Shown: positions 37,801-51,214 of the stretch, in pieces
Layout of the letters: the number at the start of each line of letters is the position of its first letter
Numbering within the stretch: position 1 is the stretch's first letter
Origin: Schistocephalus solidus
Lineage: Eukaryota > Platyhelminthes > Cestoda > Diphyllobothriidea > Diphyllobothriidae
Reading direction: 5' to 3'
DNA: 64,000 nucleotides
Assembly: GCA_017591395.1 (NCBI GenBank)
Contig: WEDG01002927.1
Span: forward strand, 186,001-250,000
Made by a program: the position numbers and the translations under genes
Notes under the pieces: model-generated
What the model saw: only the letters and a program-made list of their open reading frames with translations
Databases searched by the model: none
Told to the model about the DNA's origin: nothing

Positions 37801-39640
37801 GGATTTAATTATTTTGTCTAACTTCAACAGTCGCTATTATCTTTCTATGTAAGAAATATGACGCGGCGCATGTATGCTAATTGTGCATAGAAGACGTCAA
37901 TTGATCACGCTTGTCAACATCAAACTTAGGCCACTTTTTCTTCAGTAGTAAGTCTTGTTAAGATGCAATGATGTTACGCAGTTGACGTCATTAAATTCTG
38001 CATCTGGTATGACCTACGCCTTGATGAGACAATAAGGGATACTTTCGAACTGTTTGTTCTTTGCTCTGTCAAGTTGTAGAATAAATGTGCCAAAATAATT
38101 TATATCTGCTGCCAACGTTGAAGGGATTTGGAAATCACCAACCACACGTATATCGCCTGTTCCGTATTAACAACTTGGCCTTGTTACAGGGCACAATGAA
38201 TATAACGGGGCCTAGAAATAACTTAGTCTCTCAAAACAGTCCGAAAATAACCAAGACGATGAGGCTAGGCTGAAGGAACATTTCCCTGTGTTCTCTCTGA
38301 CTGTAATTAGGAATAAGATAAAAAGTTGAACTTCTCCTACAAAATGTTATGGTCAAGCTGCACTTAAGGAGGAACTTGAGTAAAATTGTTATTTATTTGC
38401 CACTGCATAGGCTATACATAGGCCTTCATTCCGAAAGAGTATTTACTTATCGAATTGGGTCATATTTTTAGATAAACCAATGAGATTGACCCATGTTTTT
38501 ATAGTTCGAGAGCCCTGCTGAGAAGAAAGCACTGTGCCGACTGGAACCGTCCAGAACCGCTGACTGCTGAGGGTTTGGATGGCCGTCAAATTTTGAGAGC
38601 GATCGTAGAAAGCTTTCGACAAAGGACACCATCAACATTTAGGTCTTTATCAACACTATGAATTATGTCTTCGACCTCCATGGCTAATACCGGCTCCAAT
38701 GGACACCATAATTGGACATAATACTTCTGTTCACGGCTCATAAGATCTATAATTTTGATATATTTTGCAATAATACCCAATATTTTGTCCTTATTTTTTT
38801 ATTTTATTATTATTTTATTATTTACTTTTTATTTCCTTTGGAAAACGCTCATGCTGAGGAGTACGAACCCCTGGACGATGTAGGGTGGTGGGATTCGCTT
38901 TGTACGGATTTTCCGCCCAATTTATGGCGTTTAATGATTAACGTTACATTTCGTAGGATTGTTACATGGCTAGTTGGTGGCCGCACATAATGCGGAAATG
39001 GTCGTTATGTTACAAGAATACTAACTGTATCCCATGTTAATTCACAGCAACCTACAGAGGTTTATGGATGTAACGATTTGGTATATGGTTAGTTTTTAAA
39101 GCTGCCTGTCATCCAAGCTCAGGATCTTACCTCCGGCAAACCTCTAACAAGAAGGTCATGCTTCAGCCTGACTGGTTTTGACTGCCAGAAGGAGTCCTGT
39201 ATGACGAGGTTATGCGTCTTATTAATGTTGCTAGTAGATTTAAGCGAATACATGTAGAAGAATGCATTTTCATTCAGATTTATCATCAGCTTAAAATATA
39301 TTTTGAGGTTAAGTATGGTCTTTATTTAGGCTCTTGTATTAATAGCGATATAAGACCATCCTCATCTTGTTCTCGAGTATAAGTAGTTACGGTTAATTCC
39401 GAACTATTCGAAGCCTTTAAAAAATCCAGAAATTGTCGTAAGCATATTTTTATCCTCCATGATTCTTTCATTTGAAACAAATCTTAGAATAAGACAGGAG
39501 CTTACTCATTATTCTTTTTAGAGATCGAGTGGAGTTTTATCAAAAATTCTTTCTGGATTCCCACGAGGTTCATCGTGTGCCACAAAGCATGATGGCGCAT
39601 GGACGGTGACTTGCACGTCAATTAGATTTTAGTGGTAGCA
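28840..39640. other. Long AT-rich stretch without a supported gene
   Basis: No named repeat or gene. The part 32200-33530 is less AT-rich and has several frames of 60-105 codons on both strands (for example 32868-33185 plus and 33268-33519 plus) that I do not recognise. It could be old element sequence or exon-bearing, but I could not support either. Confidence 0.4.
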
Positions 39641-40080
39641 GATTGCGCTGCATCTTCCGCATGCTCTCCGCCCACAACTGGACCCAGTGTCATGAACAAG
39701 TCAAGAAGACCCGAGGCGAGATAGGTTGCAAGTAACTGGCGTGACCGGGATCGCCTCTAAGCGTGCTGCCACAGCTGCCCCCGGTACCGTGGAGTGGGAA
39801 TGTCAATGAGGCAGCATTAACAAAGTGTCAGTGCAACCTGACTCCCATTCCACCAGTCGGCCACTCCATACGCTCAAACTCTAGGCTGACTACGACGTCC
39901 GAGTTATCCTGTCAGTTGAAAGCCTTTCAACCAACAGCTTTTCGCTCCCCGTGATAACTTTGAGCGCTTAAGATTGTTTATAATGAGAAAATGCGCTCAG
40001 ACAGTCGACTACGTATGCCATTCTCATCTCTAGTGGCCAGTCCATTGTCTGAGTCGGTCAGTTCTTTAGTGTGAAGGAGG
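39640..40080 (+). repeat. Dispersed repeat DR, single copy
   Basis: Shares with the 18.8-20.2 kb cluster, in the same order, CCCAGTGTCATGAACAAGTC, AAGAAGACCCGAGGCGAGA, CCGTGGAGTGGGAATG, CAACCTGACTCCCATTCC, GGCCACTCCATAC, GTCCGAGTTATCCTGTCAGTT, TTTCAACCAACAGCTTTTCG and AAAATGCGCTCAGACAGTCGAC. The shared end after the GTCGAC word suggests this is near the natural 3' end of the unit. Confidence 0.7.
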
Positions 40081-40089
40081 AGCGCGCAT

Positions 40090-42335
40090 ACTGATTTGTT
40101 TAGCACACACCCACGCAGGGATACCAGCTTCTATCCCAGCCGCACGCGTTTCTTCAATGTTTTGCCGCTGCACGACGCACCTCTGCCAGTTTCGGCTCAT
40201 CATTGTGTCACCTAGCGTTCCTCGTGTGCTTTCTGGTACAGGAACTTCAGTACCACTGGGATGCTTTTTAATTTCCTCAGAAACTTATGCAAGAACTTTG
40301 GGTAAATCCTTCGGAACAAAGCTTGTTAGACTCGCTTTAAAAGTCACTGTCAATTTGCGGACTGAAATATATTAGCTTATGCGAAATAACTGCGTATTAT
40401 TCCCAAGCTGTCAACAGGCACTGAGCAGTATACATATATTGAATGCTTTATCGTACTGGCAGCATATCTGCTGGTTCAAAGCCTTTACACTTTAGCCTAT
40501 TTTGCGCTACGAAAAACTAAAAGATGAGAGGTTCGACTCTTCAGTGGGTCTTGTTGGTCTTTCAACTGTTCTTTCTGCCGTTATTTAATGAGGGACTTTT
40601 AATTTCCGCAAAAAATAACTGTGCCAACTTAAAGTATATTTTTGCACACAAAGCTACGTATACAGTAGCGAGTAAATAGTACCTGTAATGGAAGTAGGAT
40701 GAACCAGTCATTATGTGCATACTGTTGACTGTCTGTCAACAGAATATGATTTTTAACCCGCTGAAGTCGATGGATTCTAGTTTCAGTAACCTTATGAACT
40801 TTCGGAACGTATCTCATAAGGCTTAGCCTCCCAAGAGATTTTTTCAAGTTCACAACAGTTGAGAAGAAATTAAAAAGCCCGATAATCTAGGATGTGGTGT
40901 TTCTTTCATTGAGGCTGAGAAGCTTCAATCAAATCTATAGGATTCATGTAAGGCGCAAAAGGTTCTTTTTAATGGCAAGCATGCCTCATAGAGACGAAAT
41001 AGTTTTAACAAAAACAACATTTCCATATATAAAGCTGATTTCCTATGTTGTTTGAATTTGGCAGTATGAGGTCGTATGTTTTTTGCGTTTTTCTTTGAGG
41101 AGGCATTTAGTATAAATGACAAATAATAAAAATAAGCCACATTCTCTGGGTTATAAATCAAGGGTATCCAGTTTCAAAAAATGCTAATCCTTTCAAGAAA
41201 CACGATGTGCGTTCCATTTCAGACATTTTTATTTGCAAAGTACATGCAAAGAAAAAATTGAAAAGCACTTAACGCTTGCACTTCATAATTAATATCCGTA
41301 TTTTCTTCAGTTGATGTATCTACTTTCCTTACACAGTGTTAAAATTTAGTTTTCTTCGTTATCTGAAATGCAGGTTTTTGATACCCATTTCTTGTTTCTC
41401 GCTAGTTAATGATAATTTATAAGCAGAAATACGCTTTCTTTTAAAAGAACTCGTTTTAATGCGCTATATGAATTTTCCTTACGTTTTCTAAATGCTTTAG
41501 GAGATAGGTAATTTTAGCTCTGATTGAATCATGTTCTTCGCTAGCCAGTAAAGCAGACGTAACTTGAGGTAAAGTTTAGTATATGTTTGATCCAAGTCTA
41601 CGTCTCTTCGGGTAGAAATGCTTTGTACGGTCGCCTAAACAGGATACGGGAATAGGAACCGCCACACCTGCCTTATTTTGGTAACCTTTTGGTAAATTTC
41701 AGGAAAATTACATATATCCGTGCCTTAACGCTAACACTAAACCTAACATAAAATTAAACTCTCACCTTACTCTTAACCCTAGCCCTACCCTTAACCTAAA
41801 CCGTCAAGTCAGCACGATAATACACTTAACCACTAGCCTAATAATGACCAGTACCTCTGTTCTGACGTTACCCTCAAACTTTACCTAAACCTCACCTTAA
41901 TCCTTGACGTATTTTCCTTGGAATGTTGCGCAAAGCCAGATGTATTTTTAATGGTTCCTTTTCCCACGTCCTGTTAAGGTGGTCATACGCGTCATCCTTG
42001 CCATAGTTCGCTTAGTACATGTTTCAAAACCTCGCTTACTTTAACTTGAATATGATGTATAGTAGGGACCCTGTAAATCTTACTGCGAAGTAAAGGTGCA
42101 ACAGAAATCAATATTTAATGCCTGAACGTGCCTCAATGAGATCTTTCAATTAGTTAAACATATCCACTCAAAGAGTAGCTGTAAATTATATCGTACCATA
42201 GTTCCATATTCAGAAAGAGAGTTACTGGTAAATAACACAGGAGTAATTTAAGGTAAGAGCGCATTCGAATGCCATTTTGCAGCGATCAATGCCGGTAAGA
42301 AAAGGCAAGTCTGCAAATGTGCATAGGAGCATCCT
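40090..42335. other. AT-rich stretch without a supported gene
   Basis: Contains a telomere-like tract (listed separately). No frame is supported. Confidence 0.45.
41715..41895 (+). repeat. Degenerate telomere-like (CCTAA/CTTAAC) tract
   Basis: Spaced words such as TAACACTAAACCTAACATAA, CTTAACCCTAGCCCTACCC and CTTTACCTAAACCTCACC run for about 180 bases. It shares a word with the reverse complement of 7.07-7.15 kb, so the two are probably copies of the same dispersed unit. Confidence 0.5.
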
Positions 42336-42339
42336 CAAT

Positions 42340-42505
42340 GTACGGGAATATTGAACGAGAGGATCTGCGGTCGAGGAGGTGCTTACCTATTAGAAAGCAC
42401 TCGTCCCGTTTTGCTTTGGGGTGTAAGCTGGAGCCCGCGTTTGCAGTGGCATAGGGACAAGCAGCATCTGTAGATAAGGCGGTAATGACAAAGACATGCG
42501 GCCGT
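42340..42505 (-). repeat. SINE fragment, minus strand, degenerate
   Basis: CACTCGTCCCGTTTTGCTTTGGGG and AAGGCGGTAATGACAAAGACA align with ACTCGTCCCGTTGTGCCTTGGGG and AGGCGGAATAGCATGACCGACAAAGACA of the 59-60 kb array. The open frames here are explained by the repeat. Confidence 0.6.
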
Positions 42506-42575
42506 CCCACAACCTACTCGGAGAGCGACCCTCTACCATCGTTGATAAGATTCTAACAAAAAACAGGGCAAGGAT

Positions 42576-42755
42576 CTCGTGGCTCATTGGTTTGAGAGTT
42601 TGACTTCCTAACGCTCAATAGCCAGAGAAACCCAAGCTATGAACCTCAGGTGTGTCCAGACCTTAATTTTTTTAAGATTGGTTGATGAAGCCTAATAAGT
42701 CAGAAACTGTCATTCCTGACTCCCTGTTCCTTGTCTGTGTCATGTTATTTGTGTC
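42576..42755 (+). repeat. tRNA-derived SINE, degenerate
   Basis: A degenerate head (GTGGCTCATTGGTTTGAGAG, decayed A box) is followed by GCCTAATAAGTCAGAAACTG and TGACTCCCTGTTCCTTGTCTG, the body words of the family. It sits directly upstream of the Penelope fragment. Confidence 0.6.
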
Positions 42756-42839
42756 TAGTTAAACTGGTTGGAATGTAGACAAAATCAGTTCCTTCACCAA
42801 GTGCGCAAGGATTGGATAGCTCTCATCAAAGTGTGGGTT

Positions 42840-43480
42840 GAAATCAGGCTCAATCACTTGTATCACAAGGCTGTGATCGAGCAGAATAAGAAATAGTGTG
42901 TCCGCGTTTTCAGTGAGGCTATCACTGAGGACCTAGGTAAGACAATCTTGGCTCTAGCGCAGCACAGATAAGCCAAGAAGCGAGTAATTTTGGAACAAAA
43001 ACGGAATACGCTACAAGCATCCGACACAAGAAGTTCAAACTCGGTTTACAACCTCTCATCCAAGCAACTAACTAAGCAACAACTACGGGTGCCGCGACAT
43101 GAGGCTTGTTTTAACACCACCAACGCTATCGACTTTATTGGAGCCCTAGTATCCATGTTTTTTAGAACTGAAACAACCGAGGAGGAGAAAAACTCCGTCC
43201 GACAACGTGTCACATCTTTGCTGATGGCACACAGATCAACCCAATGTGTTTCGAAGAGTGAGTCAAAAGCTACGAAGGAACTAAGGACAGACAAACAAAT
43301 TATCATTCTGCCTGCTGATGAGGGGTGATCAACTGTCGTAGTGAATCGAGAAGACTACAATGAGAAAGCCAAGGCTCTACTTAATGAAAGAGAATTTTAC
43401 AGACCAGCATAGAACGCACAAGCCAAAGCGGTAGCAAGTCGGTTGAATAAATTACTCGCAACGTCGCAGTGTCATGTCCC
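42840..43480 (+). pseudogene. Penelope-like element, N-terminal fragment
   Basis: The main frame (42990-43328) contains VYNLSSKQLTKQQL, then TKELRTDKQIIILPADEG, a stop, and in the same frame STVVVNREDYNEKAKALLNEREFY. This is the conserved block just upstream of the RT in Penelope-like elements (the ILPADKG...Y..K...LL pattern). Upstream, about 50 codons with stops look like the preceding N-terminal part. The similarity ends near 43480, before any RT motif, so the copy is 3'-truncated. It carries at least three stops. Confidence 0.8.
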
Positions 43481-43489
43481 CTTTTTCTA

Positions 43490-46040
43490 TATCAACGCGA
43501 TTGGTTTAGTAATCGAGGCTACTTAGCATAATTTTACCTATTCGGCCAACTCTTTACCTTAAGCTTTACCAGTAAGTTACTCGCAGAATGATTAACTGAA
43601 CCCCGTTGAATAATGTTTCAGTCCCTCTGACTTCAATGTGTGCACAGAACAATAACCGATTCTTTAAATATTCATTGGACAATTGGCCAGAGAACGAGTA
43701 TATTTCCTCTGAACACAGTCCGACGCAAATTGCTGGCTTGTGATTTCTTCGGAGATTCATCTGCCCTGTGAAAATATCAGAAAATGGCAAATTCTCCTGT
43801 CAGCGGTCATTCGTCCATGCAAAGATTTCAACAAGTTGTTTTAAACGGCCCTTATGAACAATCGCTTATATTCAGATCGCCAGGGCCACTTAAGCCGTAA
43901 TCATTGCCACCTCATATTTGCAAGGCATCCAATCAGGACCTACGACCAATGTTCAATCTGGAAGTTACTCCATATCTAGTAAAAAAAAGGCTGTTTTGAC
44001 TGTCAGTATTCTCATAAAATGACTTTCAACTCCTAACTCATTGGCCAAATCTGCGCTTTTTGTTTTAACCTCCTCTGTTTCCTACCATCTTAACATTGAC
44101 TTCATAGCATTACAATTCAACTTTCACAAATTTTTAAAACCGTCGTATGTGAAAAAGACCCACTTGTTCACAGAATTTCCTTATTAACTTGTGACAATTC
44201 TGTCACAAAATATACAGACAGCCACGCTCACTTAGTCTTGTTTGTCTAACAGTAACATTAATTTTCAACTTCATGCAAGTCAATTCGCTTTCTTCCTATC
44301 CGGCTAGAGTGTTTTAATATCATGCAACTGTTTTTGGAATCTCTGAAGTACCCATGTATGCAAATAAATATTGCCCGTACAAACTGAATCAAAAGGAGTG
44401 CGTTTGATCCACTGTTTTCCAGCCAAACAAAATTTTCATCCTCATCCTCGTTAGCTTAAAAGTGAGCTATCTAACTCACTAATAAAATACGGACGCTTTC
44501 AGAGGGTGCGGTCCATGCTCCATCACTTTCCACAGTAAGCACAACGCTAATTTTAGATGTTTTTCTTGTTAATTTAACGGTAAAAATTTGCCAGTGTACG
44601 AGAGTACACTCTTTCCAGCTCTCCGCGGCATTTGGGAAATCCGGCAAGAGTGAATACATTTTTTATTAAAACGCAGTAACTATAAACAGAAGCTCATTGT
44701 TTTTTTCACGATTAAATTAATATTTTTAATTGCTTTTAGTGAAAGCCTTAGTGAAGCAAGGTGATTTCAATTCCTTTTGGCGAAAAATAAAAATTTATAG
44801 AAGAATAATAAATTTAAATAGATTAATTAATTAAAATACAAACATTTTTCTGAATGAGAAAGTGCTTAACCAAAGAACCTATTTAGATTATGTATGCCAC
44901 CAGCTTTAAACCAATGCCTTCAGGTTTAATAAACTGGTTTTACAGTCGAGCACATAGGCTTAACGGGAATCCCTTACAAACTCGCTATAGACAGGGTCGT
45001 GTGAGAAAGCAGCATATGAAAAGGTCGATTACAAGCACTTCCTTAAATCAATCCAAAATCTGCACTTTGTCTCGTGCAAATGGCAAACCTCAACAACACC
45101 CAAATTTAGTTGTTGAGTGCTATTTGCAACACCTGTTGGAACACTACCACAAGAATCAGCCCTCAATAATTTTGTCCCATAAGAACCTGCATGTCATTGT
45201 CAACTTTGCATTACCTTCTCAGCCCTGGTTAAGCATGTTGCATCATAATTCAATTTTGCAGTGTATCAGTAGAGAACGACCTGGTGGCTTAAACATTATA
45301 GCCCAAGGAAGGTAATACTGAGGATAAACTGTTAGACATCCGCCCAATGGACGTAAGTAGCAACCAATTAAGTCAGGGATTTGAGGACCTGGGTAAGTTA
45401 TATTTAAAGCTTTCCAAAACATTTAGCAAATACTTTGGTTTTTGCAATGACAAATGGATGACTCTTACCTAACGGAGACCTTGAAGCGCATAACCGTGCA
45501 GGGTGCTCCTCGTTATTTTCCCAAAAAAGTATTTTGCCCATTTTGGTTGAACATCTCACTATCCATCTGCCTGCATCAAACTGTTCAAATAACGAATTAA
45601 TTTTCCACTTTTTCTCCCATGGCTTTGTATATTTAATTGTATTTTATGAAAATTGTGTAAAATTTACGTCTTAGTACATATCCGTTCGTGGTAAGTATGT
45701 CTGAACCAGACTGTGAACGTTCATAAAGAGAGAGAATTTTGGCTTTAGATATAATTATAAGTAGGGCTATTTAAAATAAGTTTAAAGTTTTAGAATTTTA
45801 TGAAATTGTATGGATTACGTCTCGTGCACTTTTGAGGTGAATTAGCACTATCCTCTGTGATCTTTAAAACAACCGTGATACATTTATTTATCTTGTCAGT
45901 AGTATTTATGGATGATTGCTCATTGGCTGATTGTTACGCAACAGAACCTTAGATTCAATTATTGTAGCGCACCTCTGTCGTGTCCTACTGTACTAATAAA
46001 CCGGCTTCTTACGACGGCAATTTTGTTTTGGGCAAATCAA
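43490..46040. other. AT-rich stretch; one unrecognised frame
   Basis: Apart from the frame at 44890-45315 (listed separately), I see nothing I can assign between the Penelope fragment and 46 kb. The RT that should follow the fragment is absent. Confidence 0.4.
44890..45315 (+). CDS. Unrecognised 141-codon open frame
   Basis: This is one of the longest uninterrupted plus-strand frames outside the named elements. It is basic in its first half (SRAHRLNG and RQGRVRKQHMKRSI near residues 19-47) and His/Gln-rich later, with no signal peptide, membrane segment or known motif. It is on the same strand as the Penelope fragment 1.4 kb upstream, but the intervening DNA has no RT, and I could not align this frame to the RT or GIY-YIG parts of the other copies. 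No splice or polyadenylation support was found. It may be chance or old element sequence. Confidence 0.15.
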   Translation: MYATSFKPMPSGLINWFYSRAHRLNGNPLQTRYRQGRVRKQHMKRSITSTSLNQSKICTLSRANGKPQQHPNLVVECYLQHLLEHYHKNQPSIILSHKNLHVIVNFALPSQPWLSMLHHNSILQCISRERPGGLNIIAQGR

Positions 46041-46425
46041 CTTGCTTCAACTCATAATAAATGCACACGTGTGAGGATGAAAATGCGATAGTTTGAATCT
46101 TATCAACCTGGCATTTCGGATTTTCACACGAGATGATCGTAGCAGAGCGAAAAAGATAAGGATAATGGATGCAGAAGGAGCACATACGTCAGCCAAACAC
46201 CTACCTAGCAAAATTTGTAGCTCCTTTATATGCCTCACAGATAGTTGTTCTAAGTATGATGCTGGCTTGCTAGCTCATATCGGAGTGCATTTTCAGCAAG
46301 TTCACAAACCCTGTTGAGTTACGTTTGGATAATTACTCGTTAGTAGAACTCTCTGATACTATCACTGAAAGCGCTGTTCTGCAGCACACTCACCGCGTTA
46401 TCAACTACTCTATGCCGGCAACGTC

Positions 46426-46989
46426 CTAGTGCTCCAAATGTAGACGGGAGATCACTATGGCCAAATAAAGATCAGTCAAACCTTTCACGACGCACACGTT
46501 TGTCTGCTCTGGCAAAAATATTGATCTCAGCGAACTTACAGGTGTGGCCGCGCCCAGTTGAATAAACCGTGACACCAGATCTGGCATTGTTCCCCCTTTT
46601 TTAATTCTGCTGTCCGTTCGACTGTGCGCGATCAGAAGATGTCCCAGATCGATCGACAGAGTCATTTTACCCACAATCTCACCAAACCCCGTAAATTTCT
46701 CCAGACGTGATGGTGGGTTTTTCCGCCTCATTCTTTGACACTTGATTGGCATTTTCGGTTTAAGTGCAATCCTAATTCCAAGTGGATTAAGAAGGCATTT
46801 GATGGTTTTCCATACATTTTGGACGTAGGAGAGCGCTCGCAGAATGTTGGGGTTGGTAGGACATGGACTACCGTCTTGACTGCGCATACACACGTTAGCG
46901 AAGTTGAGCGAGTAGCACATTGTGGATCGGCAAAGAACTGACTTCCAAAACCACGTGACCCTGCAACCAGCACTACCCGAGTCTACCAT
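46426..46989 (-). pseudogene. Penelope-like GIY-YIG endonuclease fragment, third lineage
   Basis: A 187-codon frame contains SYVQNVWKTIKCLLNPLGI followed by RIALKPK and a basic KCQRMRRKNPP stretch. This aligns with PYMQGISETIARQLDRFGI and CIAHKP at the start of the endonuclease region of the palindrome elements. The next segment (about residues 95-130) sits where the GIY-YIG core should be, but only scattered residues such as EIV and a DLGHLL-type tail remain, so the catalytic motif is degraded. It differs from both F1 and F2, pointing to a separate family. No RT was found upstream. It is a 3' fragment. Confidence 0.55.
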
Positions 46990-49900
46990 TTAAATAGTAT
47001 TCAGTCAATCGCACAGTCCTCTGACCCTGATTTCCTGTATGCTGGCACGCCGATTAAAAATGTGTCATTGGTTTCTTTGTCAGTTCCACAAAACATGTAT
47101 CTGAGCCTTTGGCTAGTGCATGTGCTGTCAATATGGTTTAACCTGTAACTCCTTTATAATCAACTGGTGATTAAATGAATAAGAAATTAACATCGGTTCT
47201 AAAGTTTTTTTGCAAGTTAGAAATCACGATGTTGAAGGGAAATTAAATAGTGCCGAATACGCAAAAATCCAACAAAAATGAAAAGCTCAATCTGCAATAA
47301 GACATATAAACCGTCCATGCTTATAAGTAAGAAAAGAAAAAAACATTTACGTTAGCCAACATCTTCGCGTTGCACTTAAATATAACCCCGAATTTGTGCA
47401 CATGAGATTATGGCAGTTAGTCAGTTGTCCAAGTTTCAACTTTATGTTTCAAACTTGTTCCACAAGAATTCGATTCGATTTGTATATTTTCGATTGTTCC
47501 ACATCCAGTTGATTAAGATTCTTAAAAAAATAACTTGTTAAGGCGATCTGCTGACAAATTTTTCATGGAGTTACACTTTATCTAAGGTAAAGTGAAAGAT
47601 AAAGTTGGAGCATTTGACTGGCTTTTTCATTTTCCTGAGAGGTTACCGATTTTTGTATTACCTGAGGGCAGACTGCACAAAAGGTACAGTACAAGGTGTT
47701 GAAATTTAAGAAAGATTGGTAAACACTTGCAAAACCAGAATCAGCGCATGAACCAAGATTTTTTTATATACTAATGAACAAGCTAAAGAGAATTTAAATT
47801 TTAAGGGAAATGTGAAAAGTTTTAATAGTTAGTTAAAAATAACTAACACTTTGAAAAAAGCATCAAGCTCTGAAAACATGAGAGCTCACTGTAAATTTGA
47901 TGAATAAATGTAAATCGAATCATCAGGTGATAGCGTAAACATACAATTTTTTTAAATAAAGAGAACCATCTTTTTGTCAAATTTCTTTATAGGCACCCAT
48001 GGTATTGGTTTGCAAATAGTTTCAGATCTTCCATCAAATACTGGAAAATATTTCACAAGTTTCACTGTTTTTAAATGGTTGGCAATACATTTAGATTCTG
48101 ATCCATGTGTTTATCAAAAAATTCAAAATAAGACAGTTCTTAAAGGCATTTAGGGAAGTAGTAAGTTTTTTGGATATTCCTTCTAATGGATTTGGCCGTT
48201 TGCGTCATATTTTTAGATTCAGCCAAACATGAAAACCTATCGCTGAGGAAAAATGAGCGTCCACTGGAAAAGTTGACAATTAATATGCCTGTGATCAATT
48301 ATGAAACCTTTTATAATAAAGTACCAGTTTAAAAAGCACGTTAATTAGATATTTCACTGTCTAGGTAAAAAGGTGGAAGTTTTATTGATTTTGTGAATTT
48401 CTTGATAACAAGTGATATATTTTCTGTGGAAAATAAAAACTCACTTTTTGTTTTATATTGGAGCGGTTTTAGTTACATGTTTTACTTCACTGCCTCCTTT
48501 TACGACTGAAAATACACAACAGGATATCAAATTTATATTTTGATTTTGTGAAAACTGCTAATCTTCTGTCTATTGCGTTTCTTAATTCCAGATTATCAGA
48601 AAGTATAATATACAAAACGTATCTTATCGCATACTTCCAATATAACAGAAATGTTTTTGTTGTCCATCTCCACAGTATTTTATACATTTTTGTTAAGGTT
48701 CTTTATTTTTCCCGTAGTAAAACAAAAAATGTAAGCGAGTTTATTATTGCGTTTCGTGGAAAAACGTCAGCAGTTTGCATAAAATATTTTTTAAACTGAA
48801 TTGATTACTTGGTTTTGGAAAACGGCGATTTATTCCACACGTCTTCACCTGATTTTCATTGAACAAGGATCTTAATTTTCCGTTTTAGAAGAAACTTGCT
48901 TAAAAACTTTCATATTAATATCAGTGCTCTTTTATTGCACAATGCACAAAAGTGATAGTCTTTGATATGTGATAGTAAAAAGCACAGTAAATTTCTTGGA
49001 TGTCCGGCAACCTTTAAATATTGTTTTTTACTTTTAATATATAAGGTTGAAAATATAGTGTACATGGCTTTCAGATACTCAAATCTACTCATTAACTAAA
49101 ATAACAAGACCGAATATGCACTTAAGTATTCACTCAAATTTTTATTAGACATTGCGCGAGTTAGGTCACTACTGTAACTTGTCAAAGGCTCAACTTTTAA
49201 AGGATTTAATTTATGGTGGATGTTTTTACAAGTATTTCCAGATTATTTTCATATGTCAGAAAACTATTAGCCCCTTGAAACAGGAATACGTCTGCGGTTA
49301 CCAAGACAGCTTTTCAAGGCATATGTTAGCGTAGATTTGCTGATTCGATTGCTCGAAAAAAGTTTATAACTTTCAGAAAATAAGCTGCTTATTCGCGGCC
49401 TGTTTTATTTGACTTAATCGGACCAAAATAATTAATTTTTTTAAATGGGTGAGGTAACTTTGGTAAATATTTCTTGTTTAGATTAACGCCCATTGGAATA
49501 AAAGGTGGTGCCACTTGCCGCCTAAATTTGCAAAGTTGCCTAAGTGCACATTTTGCGTGAGAAATGGCCTTTTCAGAACGCATTAGGGGAGTGAGTGGAA
49601 TGAGCAACGTTTGAATTGTGACTAAATACTCAAAAAGATTTTCATCATTGCGTTTCACGAGTTACCTCGCCTACTGTTTATGTCAGTTTTAGAGGATATT
49701 AACCGCTAAATATTTTTAAACATGTTGCATACCCTAGAGTGAAGGTGTTAAGTAAACGCGATTGGACATGAATGTTCAGTGTCAGTCTGTGTGTAAGGAA
49801 ATTGAGTTACTTTTGCCAGTTTTGAACTTCAATAAAAGTGTGCACTTTAATTTAAAATGCTGATGTGCAAACAAGATATTACATGGGGAGCACTGGGAAG

Positions 49901-50814
49901 CCTTGTAAGAACTACACATCTTGTCTGCGTTTCTTAAAATTGGAAGTTGATTACTCAAGTATCTGATAAGAAGGTTACACCGCAGTGTATACATATTTGG
50001 TTAAAATTGTACCCATGATGAATTCCCACTCAGTATATTACGGGATTACTATGCTGATGTTAGTGGTGGCTATCTCGGATATTCATATAAACTCTCTGAC
50101 TGATCTATTAATGGCTTGACCCCAAGGTTAACCATTAACTTCTGAGGAGCCGAACATCTTGAAGTCACCTTATGCGACAGCCGCAGGTCGGTGGTCGACA
50201 TGTCTGAGTCTTTGACTAGTTCCTGTGCCGGGAATGTGGTTGGGATACTTCTGCTGAGCACTGATTAAATTTTAGCGATTTAAGTACTTTTTAAAATTTG
50301 GTTTAAGTGAAAAATGGTATTTTTGTGCATACTTCTGAAGAATTAATGTTTAAGGTCCCCTTGAGATCATGGATGGCAGTTCATCCTGCACTTCAAAAAT
50401 ATCGAATGATCAAAACTTCGTTCTTAACGCGGAAATTCATTTTACATTTTTCGACCAAAAAGTAAGCTGTAGCATGCAATTGTCATTATTTAACAGCAAG
50501 CATAATAACTACGTACGGTAAGGTTCGACTGGTCTAAGAAAATTATCATATGCAATTTTAGTTATGACGGGAAGGGCATTCGCCGATTACGTTCAGGGAC
50601 GAACCCATCCCATTTGAGATGTCAGCAGTGAGCTATCTGATGACAGGTAATGGGTGCATCAGTCTTCCTTGTCTTCGTCAGTATTCCTTACTGCGACAAT
50701 ACTAGTCGCTCTGCAACTACCTGCTAGAAAGCAAATTAATCCCATAACCTCATCGGTAGAGGCCCATCCACCCTAGCGAATATCCCCAATTACAACGGGC
50801 AAAATAATGTTTCC

Positions 50815-50965
50815 ACGGTTCAATGGTAGGGAATTGGACTGAATGCTTACTGAGTAAAGAATACGTTTCAAAATCCCTGTTAATTTATGGCTAGCAGACG
50901 ATGGGTAATAAGACAGAAATTTCCATTTTGTTCTTCCCTTTTTTTGCCAATACTCCTTCCAGCAA
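50815..50965 (+). repeat. SINE remnant, very degenerate
   Basis: CACGGTTCAATGGTAGGGAATTGGACT resembles the SINE head, and GGGTAATAAGACAGAAATTTCCATTTTG resembles the body (GCTAATAAGCCAGAAATGGCCATTCCAG). Confidence 0.4.
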
Positions 50966-51214
50966 ACACTGGATTAGGAATCATTTTCCAAAGCGCCTGA
51001 AGATTTCAGCATAAGCTGCATACCTTTCCATGACAAAAATTACCTGACAATAGAATTTCTACCAGAGGCTTACTAGCATTAAGGACATAGACAAGGAAAA
51101 CTGGACTAGCCAGTTCCGTGTTCAAAGTCGTCGTCAGGCAGTCAAACCCAATCCCAGAACTTTCATCTCGATGCGCGAACTCCCAACCTGTTGCTTAGAT
51201 ATGCAACTCCCTTA

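Noticed and set aside
46093..46317. C2H2 zinc finger in a plus-strand frame
   Set aside because: Cys and His spacing (C-X4-C-X9-H-X3-H) is too short for the fold, and neighbouring sequence gives no support.
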